This document shows, piece after piece, positions 45,833-54,762 of a stretch of DNA of 64,000 nucleotides. The stretch's first letter is position 1. Every line of letters starts with the position of its first letter. The DNA is from Roseiarcus sp963805295 (lineage in GTDB: Bacteria > Pseudomonadota > Alphaproteobacteria > Rhizobiales > Beijerinckiaceae): assembly GCA_963805295.1 (NCBI GenBank), contig CAWDTW010000032.1:1-64000 (forward strand). The letters are read 5' to 3'. Position numbers and translations under genes: made by a program. Under the pieces are notes generated by a model. That model searched no databases and was not told the DNA's origin. It saw only the letters and a program-made list of their open reading frames with translations.

Positions 45833-47652
45833 ATGGTCCACTCGAACGGCGCGAGGCTCGGCGGCCGCATCCTGCTGGCGCTGCTGACGCTCTATGCACT
45901 GGCGATGATCGCGCCCGATTTCCTCCGGATCGTGCGCCCGCTGGGGTCTTTCGGCCTGGCGACGAACGCCGACGGGCTCATCTACGACGTGCAGGGCCCG
46001 TTCGAGACGGAGGAGCAATCGCCGGCCTGGCGAGCGGGACTGCGCGTCGGCGACCGGCTCGACTTCGCCGGCATGAGCTGCGTCCCGGTCGACACGAAAG
46101 TCTGCGCGAGCAATCTGGCGCTGTGGGGCGGCGTCACCTACGTCATGCCGGGCCGCGAGGCGACGCTGCTCGTCGAGGCGGCGGGCGATCGGCCGGCTCG
46201 CACGGTCACGCTCATCGCCGAGCCTAGCCCGCGCTCCATAGCGCTGAACATCGTGCTGCTGCTCGATCAGATCGCAGGCGTCCTGGTCGTGCTCGGCGCG
46301 GCGTATCTCATCTGGATCCGCCCGGGCCCCATGACCTGGGGCTTCTTCGCCTATACGATCTACTTCAATCCCGGCCAGGCGTTCCAGTTCTACGGCTGGC
46401 TGCAACAGTGGCCGTGGGCCCTGCTCATTCAGAACGTCGCCTCCTGCGTCCTGCAGGCCGCGGGCTACACGGGACTGCTGCTGTTCGCGCTGCGGGCGCC
46501 GGTCGATCGCGCCGAAGGCCGATGGCGCCGGGTCGAGCGCGCATTGCCGGCGCTCGCGATCCTGTTCCTGGCTGTCGCGCTCATGAGTCTCGGGAGCGCC
46601 TTCGGCTACCGGACCGAGTTCGCCATGCAGTCCTCGATCCTGATCGGCTTCGCGGTCAGCGCGGCCGCCCTCGGGATCCTGCTCGGGCGCCGCAAGGGTT
46701 TGTCGCCGCGCGACACCCAGCGGATCCGCTGGGTGATCTGGGGCTGCCTCATCGGCATGCCGGCCTACCTCATCGCCGAAATCTCGCAGGAGACCTCGCT
46801 CCCCGCGAGTCTTTTCGGCGGGGGCGCGGTGACCGAGGACGTGTCGGGCCTCATCTACCTCATCAATGGAATCCTGTGCCTGTTCGTCGTTGAGGCGGTG
46901 CGGCGCCCGACCGTGGTCAGCGTCTGGATCCCGCTGCGCCGCGCGACCCTGCTCGGCCTGCTCCTGAGCGTGCCGGCGTTCTTCATCCATGAAGAACTCA
47001 GTACGATCAACGAATGGACGAGCCTGCCGGAATGGGCCTGGGTGCTGGTCGCTTCGGTTCTCGTCTTCCTGATCTCACGCTCGCACGAATGGGCGACCCA
47101 TCTCGCGGACCGGCTGTTCGACCGGGACTTCCGTCGCGCCGAAGAGCGCCTCGCGGCCGTCGGACAAACGATCCAGCGCGCCGACAGCTCGCCGAGATCG
47201 AGCGCTTGCTGGTGGACGAGCCGCTGCGCTCGCTCAGCCTCGCCTCGGCGGCGCTGTTTCGCGAGGAAGGCGGCCTCTTCCGCCGGAGCGTCAGCGCGGG
47301 GTGGGACGGCGCCGACGCCGAGACGCTTACCGGCGGCGCGCCGCCGCTCGGGGACAGGCTCGACAAAGGGCCATTCCGCCTCGATGCGAGCGGCGCCGCC
47401 GACGCGCCCGGCGCGAGGCTTCCCGGCGACCTGGCGCGGCCTGTTCTCGGCGTCCCCGTCGGCAATGCGCGGCGCTGCTTCGCGGTCGTTCTCTATGGCG
47501 GTCACGAAGCCGGAACCGATCTGGACGACAACGAGCGCGACCTCCTGGGCGGCCTCGTCCGCGCGGCGGAGATCGCCTATGGTGAAGTGGAGAGCGAAAT
47601 GTTGCGAAGGCGAATCGATGCCCTGGAGCAGGAACTCGCGCGGGCCCCCTAG
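45833..47652 (+). CDS. PDZ/multi-TM/GAF-like membrane protein, frameshifted
   Basis: A ~606-residue membrane protein. After one TM helix comes a periplasmic PDZ-like loop (SPAWRAGLRVGDRLDFAGMS), then about eight TM helices, then a cytoplasmic part: a linker helix (HLADRLFDRDFRRAEERLAA), then LAEIERLLVDEPLRSLSLAS, and a GAF-like domain to DNERDLLGGLVRAAEIAYG. A short coiled coil (EVESEMLRRRIDALEQELAR) ends the protein. No kinase, cyclase or GGDEF output is encoded. One missing base near 47185 splits the frame. It looks like a sensor without its own output; a partner is not evident. Confidence 0.7.
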
Positions 47653-47748
47653 CGGCGCTGAGTCCGAAGGGTCGGACGGAACGAGGATGTCGCGGGACTT
47701 CGGGCGGACGGCGGCGTCGACGTCCTCGACCGCGGCAGGGGCGCGGCA

Positions 47749-48450
47749 ATGACCGGCCAGCGGCGCCCGAGTCTCGAGGGGGTCCGCGCCTGCGTCTTCG
47801 ACGCTTACGGGACGCTCTTCGATTTCGCTTCCGCCGCGGCGCGCTGCGACGACATTCCGCTAGAGAAGCGCGCGGCGCTGACGGCGCTCTGGCGCGACAA
47901 GCAGCTGCAGTACACCTGGCTGAGGAGCCTGCAGAACCGCTACGCCGACTTCTGGCAGGTGACCGGCGAGGCGCTCGACTTCGCCCTCGAAAGCCTCGGG
48001 CTCGACGCGCCGGCCTTGCGCGAGCGCCTGATGGAGCTCTATCTCGGCCTCGAGCCGTTCCCTGAGGTTCCCGAGGTCCTCCGGACGCTGCGGGCGCTCG
48101 GGTTCAGGACCGCGATCCTCTCCAACGGTTCGCCGGCGATGCTGGCGACGCTGGTGCGGCGCGCCGGGCTCGACGGCGCTTTCGACGCCGTCCTCTCGGT
48201 CGATGCGGTCGGCGTGTTCAAGACCCATCCTAGAGTTTATCAATACGCCCTCGATCGGATCGGCCTGCCGGCGAAGGCGGTTTCGTTCCAGTCGTCCAAC
48301 GCCTGGGACGCCTACGGGGCGTCGGACTTCGGCATGCGCGTCGTCTGGTGCAACCGCTATGGCCAGCGCCGCGAACGCCTGCCCGGCGCGCCGGACGTCG
48401 AAGTCACGACGCTGGCGGAGCTGCCGGGGCTGCTGGCGGACACGGGGTGA
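47749..48450 (+). CDS. Type II haloacid dehalogenase
   Basis: A 233-residue HAD-superfamily hydrolase of the (S)-2-haloacid dehalogenase type, cleaving C-halogen bonds of short haloacids. It has the nucleophile motif CVFDAYGTLFDFASAAARCD, the Arg/Tyr cap region (LWRDKQLQYTWLRSLQNRYA), motif II AILSNGSPAMLATLVRRAG, motif III Lys in VGVFKTHPRVYQYAL, and motif IV FQSSNAWDAYGASDFGMRVV. All catalytic residues appear present. The frame is intact. Haloacid substrates are inferred from the family. Confidence 0.92.
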   Translation: MTGQRRPSLEGVRACVFDAYGTLFDFASAAARCDDIPLEKRAALTALWRDKQLQYTWLRSLQNRYADFWQVTGEALDFALESLGLDAPALRERLMELYLGLEPFPEVPEVLRTLRALGFRTAILSNGSPAMLATLVRRAGLDGAFDAVLSVDAVGVFKTHPRVYQYALDRIGLPAKAVSFQSSNAWDAYGASDFGMRVVWCNRYGQRRERLPGAPDVEVTTLAELPGLLADTG

Positions 48451-48486
48451 AGAACGCCCGGGGGGCGATACGCCCCGTTCGGCCGC

Positions 48487-48891
48487 TCACCGCGCAGGCT
48501 TGGCCGCCATCCCGCTCCCTTCGCGTCCCGCCTTCAGGCAGCACAGAGACCCGACCAGCAGCAAGGCGTAAATCAGCGTCGAGCTCCACGCCACGCCGTT
48601 CAGATACCCTCGGAACGTGCCGAAGAGATTGACGCCGCCGCCCACAATATCGCCGACCACGCTGGCGATCAGCACGCCGCGCACCGCCTCCCAGTCCAGG
48701 AAGTCCTTCGCGAACCAATACACGGCGGCCAGCGCAATCAGCGCGGAGCCGAAAAACCGCAGGGCGAGCGCCGTGTGACCGTCGCGCAGAATGCCATAGA
48801 TCAGGCCCGTCCTCGCGGGCACGAGAACAAACGCCAGCCCGAACAAAACGGCGATGACTGCGCAGATCGTCAACAGCATCTCGGCGCTCAT
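48487..48891 (-). CDS. Four-helix membrane protein of unknown function
   Basis: A ~134-residue protein with four hydrophobic segments: LLTICAVIAVLFGLAFVLVP, FGSALIALAAVYWFAKDFLD, GVLIASVVGDIVGGGVNLFG and STLIYALLLVGSLCCLKAG. The layout resembles small DoxX-like or DUF4345-like membrane proteins. The ATG at 48891 follows GGGAGGATGTC. It faces the dehalogenase gene and shares no operon with it. No function is assigned. Confidence 0.7.
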   Translation of the reverse strand: MSAEMLLTICAVIAVLFGLAFVLVPARTGLIYGILRDGHTALALRFFGSALIALAAVYWFAKDFLDWEAVRGVLIASVVGDIVGGGVNLFGTFRGYLNGVAWSSTLIYALLLVGSLCCLKAGREGSGMAAKPAR

Positions 48892-49022
48892 GACATCCTC
48901 CCTTTGATCGTTCTTGTCGAACTTGATAAACACCAAAGCGTAACCGTTAATCAGGGAGAAGTCAAAGCAGCGACCGTCGACGCAAAGACGCTTTTCATCG
49001 CCGCGTCAAATCGCGCTCAGCG

Positions 49023-49733
49023 TCACCACTTCTCCGCATAGGGCCGCGCCTCGACCTCGAAACTCCAGGCGGAGCGGTCCTGCTTGACAAGACTTGCGAC
49101 GATGTCGGCGACGCCGGAGGGCGCGACGAAGGCGTCTTCCGGCCGGTCGGGAAGCCGCGCACGCGCCGCGGGCGAGCGCACGATTCCGTCGACGATGACG
49201 AGCGCGACATGGATTCCTGCCGGCCCGAGATGGCGCGCCATCAATTCGGCGAGCCCGCGCTGCGCCATCTTGGCCGGCGCGAAGGCCGCCGTGCCGGCGA
49301 CGCCGCGACGCGAGGCGGTCGCGCCGACGACGATGATCGCCCCCCTCCCCCGCGCGCGCATCGCCGGGATCGCCTGCCGTGCAGTCAAAAAGAGGCCGAA
49401 CGTGTTGATCCGCCACGCCCGCTCGAAATCCTCCGGCTTGACCTCCTCGATCGTGCCCCATACGCCCGAGCCGGCGTTGAAGACGAGCACGTCGACGTCG
49501 CCGAGCTCCGCCCGAATTTTCTCGAAGGCCGCGGTGACGGAAGCCGCGTCCGCCACGTCGCAGGAATAGGCTCTCGCGTGAGGAAGTTCTGCAGCGAGCC
49601 TTGCGGTGAGGTCCGCCCGCCGCGCCAAAAGCGCGACGGCGTAGCCGTCCGCGGAAAAGCGCCGGGCGAAAGCTTCGCCGTTGCCGGGGCCGACGCCGAC
49701 GACGGCGCAGACGGGGGCCTTGTCGTTCGCCAT
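49023..49733 (-). CDS. SDR-family oxidoreductase with Tyr replaced by Phe
   Basis: A 236-residue short-chain dehydrogenase-like protein. It has VCAVVGVGPGNGEAFARRFS as the cofactor loop, SCDVADAASVTAAFEKIRAE, then VLVFNAGSGVWGTIEEV and IIVVGATASRRGV. The usual catalytic YxxxK is FAPAKMAQRGLAEL: the Lys is kept but Tyr is Phe. Some SDR subgroups carry FAxxKFALRxL and are thought to bind rather than reduce. Start at 49733 by GGAGCGAACC upstream. It is divergent from the acyl-CoA ligase gene. Confidence 0.83.
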   Translation of the reverse strand: MANDKAPVCAVVGVGPGNGEAFARRFSADGYAVALLARRADLTARLAAELPHARAYSCDVADAASVTAAFEKIRAELGDVDVLVFNAGSGVWGTIEEVKPEDFERAWRINTFGLFLTARQAIPAMRARGRGAIIVVGATASRRGVAGTAAFAPAKMAQRGLAELMARHLGPAGIHVALVIVDGIVRSPAARARLPDRPEDAFVAPSGVADIVASLVKQDRSAWSFEVEARPYAEKW

Positions 49734-49938
49734 GGTTCGCTCCTGAAAAAGCTGTCGTAGATCGCCGCGCCGATCCTGCAACGCGCCCGCGCCGCGCGCA
49801 ACGGGCGGTCCAGGCGCCGGCGCCGCGAAGCCGGCTTGACGGCTCGCCGCCGGGCGCGCCAACTGTCGTCCCATACGCCGACGCACGAATCTGCGCGGGA
49901 CGCAATACGAACAGTGGGCAGGAAACGCGAGGGAGCCG

Positions 49939-51639
49939 ATGAGCGCTCAGCCCTGGTTGAAGTCATATCCCGCCGGCGTGCGCTGGGACGCGCCGCTGGA
50001 CATCGCCTCCGTGCAGAGCATTCTCGACGCGGCCGCCGAGCGCTTCGGACCGCTTCCGGCGCTGCAGTTCATGGACAGGCGGATCCCTTATGCCGAGCTC
50101 GCGGCGCTCGCGAATCGCGCCGCCGCTGGCTTGCAAAAACTCGGCGTCGGGCCAGGCGTCCACGTCGGCCTCTATCTGCCCAACACGCCCCACTATGTGA
50201 TCGCCTTCTTTGGCGTGCTGAAGGCAGGCGGCTCGGTCGTCAATTTTTCGCCGCTCGACGCGCTCCGCACGCTCGAATTCAAGATCGAGGACAGCGAGAC
50301 CGACATGCTGGTGACCCTCGACCTCGCCGCGCTCTACCCGCAGGCGGAAAAGCTCCTGGCCTCGACGCGGCTGAAGAGGCTCGTCATCGGCGAATTCGCC
50401 GAATTCGCCCTCGCGCCCGGGCCGGTCAAGACGTTCATGACGGCGCAGGGCACGCTGTCGGAAGTCAAGTTCGACGAGCGCCATGTCGCGTTCCGCGATC
50501 TCCTCGACAACGACGGTCACTTCGAGGCCCATCCGGTTGGCGACCCCAAGGACGCGCTCGCGGTCATCCAGTACACCGGCGGCACCACCGGCTCGCCCAA
50601 AGGCGCGATGCTGACCCATGCGAATCTGACCGCGGCCAGCGCGCAGTACTTCGAGATTACGACCCGCACCGAGACAGCGGCGCTGGAGGAGGGCAAGGAG
50701 CGCTTCCTCTGCATCCTGCCGCTCTTCCACATCTATGCGCTTTCGGTGGTCCTCATTCTCGGTTTGCGGCTTGGGGCCGAGATCGTCCTCCACCCGCGTT
50801 TCGATCCCGCCGCTGCGGCGAGGGACATCATGCTGAAGAAGATTACAGTCTACGCGGGCGTGCCGACCATGCATGTGGCGATCGTCAATTTGCCCGGCGT
50901 CGAGACGATGGATTTTTCATCGCTCAAGGTCTGCTCCTCGGGCGGCGCGCCGCTGCCGCTTGCCGTGCAAAAGGGCTTCGAGAAACTGGTCAGCGGGCGG
51001 CTCTGCGAAGGCTGGGGCATGTCGGAAACCTCGCCGACCGGCACCTTCACCCCGCGCACTGGTCCGGTAAAGGAGGGCTCGTGCGGAATGCCCCTACCTC
51101 AAATCCAAATGAAGTTCATCGACGTCGCCGAGCCCGAGCGCGAGGTTAATCTCGGGGAGCGCGGCGAAATCTGCGTCAAGGGCCCGAACGTGATGAAGGG
51201 CTACTGGAAGAAGCCGGAGGCGACCGCCGCCGCCATGACGGCGGACGGCTTCTTCCGCACCGGCGACGTCGGCGCCATGGACGACGACGGCTATGTCTAT
51301 ATCGTCGACCGCACCAAGGACATGCTACTCGTCGGCGGCTTCAACGTCTATCCGCGCAACATCGAGGAGGCGATCTACCAGCACCCGTCGGTCGAGGAGG
51401 CGTGTGTCATCGGCGTTCCCGACGCCTATCGCGGCGAGAGCCCGAAGGCCTTCGTCAGGTTGAAGGCCGGCGCGCCGCCGCTCACGCTCGACGATCTGAA
51501 GGCGTTCCTCGCGGACCGGCTCGGCAAGCACGAGATGATCGGCGCTCTGGAGGTCCGCGACGCGTTGCCGAAGACCGCGGTCGGCAAGATCTCGAAGAAG
51601 GACTTGCGCGAGCAGGAAGCGCAGTCCCATGCTGGATGA
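49939..51639 (+). CDS. Long-chain fatty acid-CoA ligase
   Basis: A 566-residue AMP-forming acyl-CoA synthetase. Motifs in order: the P-loop-like YTGGTTGSPKGAMLTHANLT near residue 213, ILPLFHIYALSVVLILGL, ICSSGGAPL-type segment VCSSGGAPLPLAVQKGF, CEGWGMSETSPTGTFT, GFFRTGDVGAMDDDGYVYIV, DRTKDMLLVGGFNVYPRNIE, and the catalytic Lys in LPKTAVGKISKKDL. It activates fatty acids for beta-oxidation or lipid synthesis. GGGAGCCG precedes the ATG. The next gene overlaps its end by 11 bases, so the pair is probably an operon. Confidence 0.93.
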   Translation: MSAQPWLKSYPAGVRWDAPLDIASVQSILDAAAERFGPLPALQFMDRRIPYAELAALANRAAAGLQKLGVGPGVHVGLYLPNTPHYVIAFFGVLKAGGSVVNFSPLDALRTLEFKIEDSETDMLVTLDLAALYPQAEKLLASTRLKRLVIGEFAEFALAPGPVKTFMTAQGTLSEVKFDERHVAFRDLLDNDGHFEAHPVGDPKDALAVIQYTGGTTGSPKGAMLTHANLTAASAQYFEITTRTETAALEEGKERFLCILPLFHIYALSVVLILGLRLGAEIVLHPRFDPAAAARDIMLKKITVYAGVPTMHVAIVNLPGVETMDFSSLKVCSSGGAPLPLAVQKGFEKLVSGRLCEGWGMSETSPTGTFTPRTGPVKEGSCGMPLPQIQMKFIDVAEPEREVNLGERGEICVKGPNVMKGYWKKPEATAAAMTADGFFRTGDVGAMDDDGYVYIVDRTKDMLLVGGFNVYPRNIEEAIYQHPSVEEACVIGVPDAYRGESPKAFVRLKAGAPPLTLDDLKAFLADRLGKHEMIGALEVRDALPKTAVGKISKKDLREQEAQSHAG

Positions 51640-52624
51640 AGGCTTTGGGCCGATTGCGATGATGGAGATGCCGCCTCTTCAGTTCGCGCGCACGAACGGC
51701 GTGCGTCTGGGCTTTTACGATGCGGGGCCGCGGGACGATCCGACGCCTTTCGTACTCTGCCATGGATGGCCCGAGATCGCCTTCACCTGGCGCCGTCAGA
51801 TCAAGGGGCTGAACGAGGCGGGGTTCCGCGCGATCGCGCTCGACCAGCGCGGCTATGGCGCGAGCGATTGCCCGCTCGCGGTCGAGGACTATTCCATCGA
51901 CCATTTGGCCGGCGACGTCGTCGGCCTCCTCGATCATCTGAAGATCGACAAGGCGATCGTCGTCGGCCACGACTGGGGCGGCTACGTGGTCTGGGAAGCG
52001 GCGCTCAGCCATCCCGACCGGGTCGCGGGCGTCGTCTCCCTCAATTCGCCGCATCTGAAGCGCGCGTCGGCCGATCCCATTGCGATTCTTCGCGCGCGAT
52101 TTGGCGAGCGCATGTATATCGTCCAGTTCCAGGGAAGCCGCGATCCGGACCGGATCCTGGCCGAGAACGTCGACAGGGTGTTCGACGCGTTTCTTCGCGG
52201 CCCCCTCCCGCAAGGCGAAGCATCCCAGGGCGCCGCGCCGGCCGCCGACCAGGATTTCATCGGCTTCGTTCAAGCCCATGATCCGGCGCGGGACCGCAGG
52301 CCGCCCATCGTGTCCGAGGAGGAGCGGCAGGTTTTCGTCGACGCCTTCAAACGCGCCGGGTTCACCGGCGGGATCAACTGGTATCGCAACATCACCCGCA
52401 ACTGGGAACGCGCAGCCGGTCGCGACCTGACCGTGCGAGCGCCGGCTCTGTTGATCACGGCCGAACAGGACCCGACGCAAATCCCTCCTTCCGGCATGGA
52501 CGCGCTCGTCCCCCATCTGACCCGGCATCTCGTCCGCGGCTGCGGCCACTGGACGCAGGAGGAGAAGCCCGAAGAAGTCAACGCGACGATCATCGATTGG
52601 CGCCGGCGCGTTTTAGGCCGGTAA
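51629..52624 (+). CDS. Alpha/beta hydrolase, epoxide-hydrolase-like
   Basis: A 331-residue alpha/beta hydrolase. The oxyanion-loop motif HGWPEIAFTWRRQIKGL, QRGYGASDCPL and nucleophile VVGHDWGGYVVWEAALSHPD (Asp as nucleophile) match the epoxide hydrolase/haloalkane dehalogenase branch, as does the WYRNITRNWE cap-Tyr segment. The acid lies near TAEQDPTQIPP and the His in RGCGHWTQEEKPEEV. The start at 51629 has AGGAAG upstream and overlaps the ligase; an ATG at 51659 or 51662 is possible. An epoxide substrate is inferred. Confidence 0.9.
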   Translation: MLDEGFGPIAMMEMPPLQFARTNGVRLGFYDAGPRDDPTPFVLCHGWPEIAFTWRRQIKGLNEAGFRAIALDQRGYGASDCPLAVEDYSIDHLAGDVVGLLDHLKIDKAIVVGHDWGGYVVWEAALSHPDRVAGVVSLNSPHLKRASADPIAILRARFGERMYIVQFQGSRDPDRILAENVDRVFDAFLRGPLPQGEASQGAAPAADQDFIGFVQAHDPARDRRPPIVSEEERQVFVDAFKRAGFTGGINWYRNITRNWERAAGRDLTVRAPALLITAEQDPTQIPPSGMDALVPHLTRHLVRGCGHWTQEEKPEEVNATIIDWRRRVLGR

Positions 52625-52700
52625 CCCAGGCAGGCCATTGCCCGAGGCCGCGCCCGCCTTTACATGGGGCGCGCGACCGAACGCATCAGGGACGAGCAGC

Positions 52701-53417
52701 ATGACTGAGCGCAAGGACCTCGGCGAACGCAGCGACGTCGCCGCCGTCAGCGCGGTGACGTCGGTCGCGGGACGGACCGTCCTCGACGTCGGCTGCGGAC
52801 CGGGCAGGACTTCGCGCGAACTCGCCGCGCTCGGCGCGACGGTCGTCGCCATAGAGCCCGACCCGATCCAGGCGGCGAAGAACCGCGACGCCGGACCGAC
52901 GCCGGGCGTCACGTTCGTGGAGGCGCGGGCCGAGCGCCTTCCGGCGGATTCCAGTTCGATGGACGGCGTCATCTACTTCCGCTCCTTGCATCACGTGCCG
53001 ATCGACGCCATGGCGGCGGCGCTCGCCGAAGCGGCCCGCGTGCTGAAGCCGGACGGCTTTCTCTGCGTCATCGAGCCGGGGATGGACGGCGCGCACTTCC
53101 CGGTCATGCGCCCATTCCACGACGAGACTCGGGTTCGCAACGTGGCTCAGGCGGCGCTTCAGCGAAGCGCGCCGCGCCTCTTCCGCGAGGTCGAATTGCT
53201 CCGCTATGTCCAATATCCGCGCTACGCCAATTTCGAGGCGCTGGTCGCGCGGGTGCTGGGCCAGACTTTCAACGACATCAAGCGTGAGCGGGTCGAGACC
53301 GACGAGGTCCGCGCTCTGTTCGAAGCGGGACGCACGGACGCCGGCGACTATGCGTTCGAACAGCCGATGCTGCTGGACTTTTACCGCGGGCCGAAACTCC
53401 TGCTCGATCGCGAATAG
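52701..53417 (+). CDS. Class I SAM-dependent methyltransferase
   Basis: A 238-residue methyltransferase with the Rossmann motif I VLDVGCGPGRTSRELAALGA, the acidic end of strand 2 VVAIEPDPIQAAKN, VEARAERLPADSSSMDGVIY and the post-motif LKPDGFLCVIEPGMDG. The C-terminal half is helical and shows no substrate signature. The start at 52701 is chosen as the first ATG after an AGCAGC; an upstream frame to 52638 is possible. Substrate unknown. Confidence 0.85.
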   Translation: MTERKDLGERSDVAAVSAVTSVAGRTVLDVGCGPGRTSRELAALGATVVAIEPDPIQAAKNRDAGPTPGVTFVEARAERLPADSSSMDGVIYFRSLHHVPIDAMAAALAEAARVLKPDGFLCVIEPGMDGAHFPVMRPFHDETRVRNVAQAALQRSAPRLFREVELLRYVQYPRYANFEALVARVLGQTFNDIKRERVETDEVRALFEAGRTDAGDYAFEQPMLLDFYRGPKLLLDRE

Positions 53418-53513
53418 ACTGCGGATAGCCGAAGGACCGTTGACGAGATGGTCTCTCCCTCCAGAGTCTGGCATCTTCGTGTTATCGGGGTAGCGCCCCG
53501 ACCGCGGGATCCG

Positions 53514-54482
53514 ATGCCTGGAGAGAACGCTTTGTTGAGATTGTCGCATGAGCCGCTTGTTCAGTTCGTTCTGATCGGCGCCTTGTTGTTCGGCGCCAAC
53601 CACTATCTCCAGCCGGCCGGATCGGCCAACCTCACGTCGCAGCAGGGCCAGGCGGCGCCGCCGCCGGCTCAGTCGACGCCGACGCCGTCGCGGCAGATCG
53701 TGCTGACCCTCGATCAGCTCACGCGGCTCGCGACGGTGTTCGAGGCCCAATGGGGCCGCGAGCCGACGCCGAAGGAGCTCGACAGGCTGGTCGACGCCGA
53801 GGTGAAGGAGGAAATCCTTTATCGCGAAGGTCTCGCGCTAGGGCTTGACAAGGACGACGAGATCGTCCGCCGCCGCATGGCGCAGAAGATGCAGTTCCTC
53901 GCCGAGGACGTCGCGGCGTCGCATCGGCCGACCGATGCGGAGCTCAAGGCCTGGTTCGACCAGAACACGAAGCTGTTCGAGGAGCCCGCGAGACTGAGCT
54001 TCCGGCACCTCTATTTCTCGCCCGACCGCCACGGCGCCAACGCCGAGGCCGACGCCGGGAAGGCGCTGACCGAAGTCAAGGGCGAGCCGCATGACGCGAC
54101 CGATCTCGCGGCGATGATCGCCGCCGATCTCGCACTCGGCGGGCCGTCGCATCCCGAGTGGATCACGACGCGCATCTTCGCCGACAAGAAGAGCACGATG
54201 CCGGAAATCGAGGCGGGGCTCCTGGCGCTGAACGTCTTGGGCGACACCAACGGGGCGGCGGCGCCGCGAGCCCGGGTCGTTGAAGCCTACCGGGAATTCA
54301 TCAAGCTGCGCCCGCCGATGGCCGGCTTTGTTGCTCCCCAATTGGCCGACTGGGGCTGCTGGGACGCGGCGGCGGACTACGCCGCCATCGTCAAATCGAA
54401 CGCGCCGATCGACCCTGCGTCGCAGTTCGCCATCGTCAACTACCTCAAACGAGCCGCCGAGGCCGGCGCAGCGGCGCCATAG
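53514..54482 (+). CDS. Chimeric PpiC/SurA-like protein with an unrelated C-terminus
   Basis: A ~322-residue protein. It begins with a membrane anchor (HEPLVQFVLIGALLFGANHY), then a SurA-N-like helical module (IVLTLDQLTRLATVFEAQWG through EVKEEILYREGLALGLDKDD), then the region that normally precedes the PPIase domain (LFEEPARLSFRHLYFSPDRH). Where the parvulin domain should follow it changes to SHPEWITTRIFADKKSTMPE and a helical tail (FVAPQLADWGCWDAAADYAA) of another, unrecognised family. The reading frame is continuous across the join near 54100, so a deletion fusion is likely. It may be inactive as an isomerase. Confidence 0.65.
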   Translation: MPGENALLRLSHEPLVQFVLIGALLFGANHYLQPAGSANLTSQQGQAAPPPAQSTPTPSRQIVLTLDQLTRLATVFEAQWGREPTPKELDRLVDAEVKEEILYREGLALGLDKDDEIVRRRMAQKMQFLAEDVAASHRPTDAELKAWFDQNTKLFEEPARLSFRHLYFSPDRHGANAEADAGKALTEVKGEPHDATDLAAMIAADLALGGPSHPEWITTRIFADKKSTMPEIEAGLLALNVLGDTNGAAAPRARVVEAYREFIKLRPPMAGFVAPQLADWGCWDAAADYAAIVKSNAPIDPASQFAIVNYLKRAAEAGAAAP

Positions 54483-54762
54483 CCTGATAAGCTGAAGGGT
54501 TTCGGACGCAGTGGTTGAGCCACTCCGCTGGCGACCGGCGACGCCGTCGGCGAGGACTTGTGGGGAGAAGGATCGCGGTGTAAATGGAGGAGGTAGGACG
54601 TTAGCGTGCATTTGGTAGTGACGCTCGTCACAGCCGAAGCTTTGGAGTTTGCAGTAGTCGCCCACAGAAACTCCGGTGGGGCGCCACGGACAACGACGAC
54701 GCGCAACGTGCCGGCGACTATTGGCGACAGCTGCAGCGTCCAAGGCCTCGTCCGGTTAAGGT

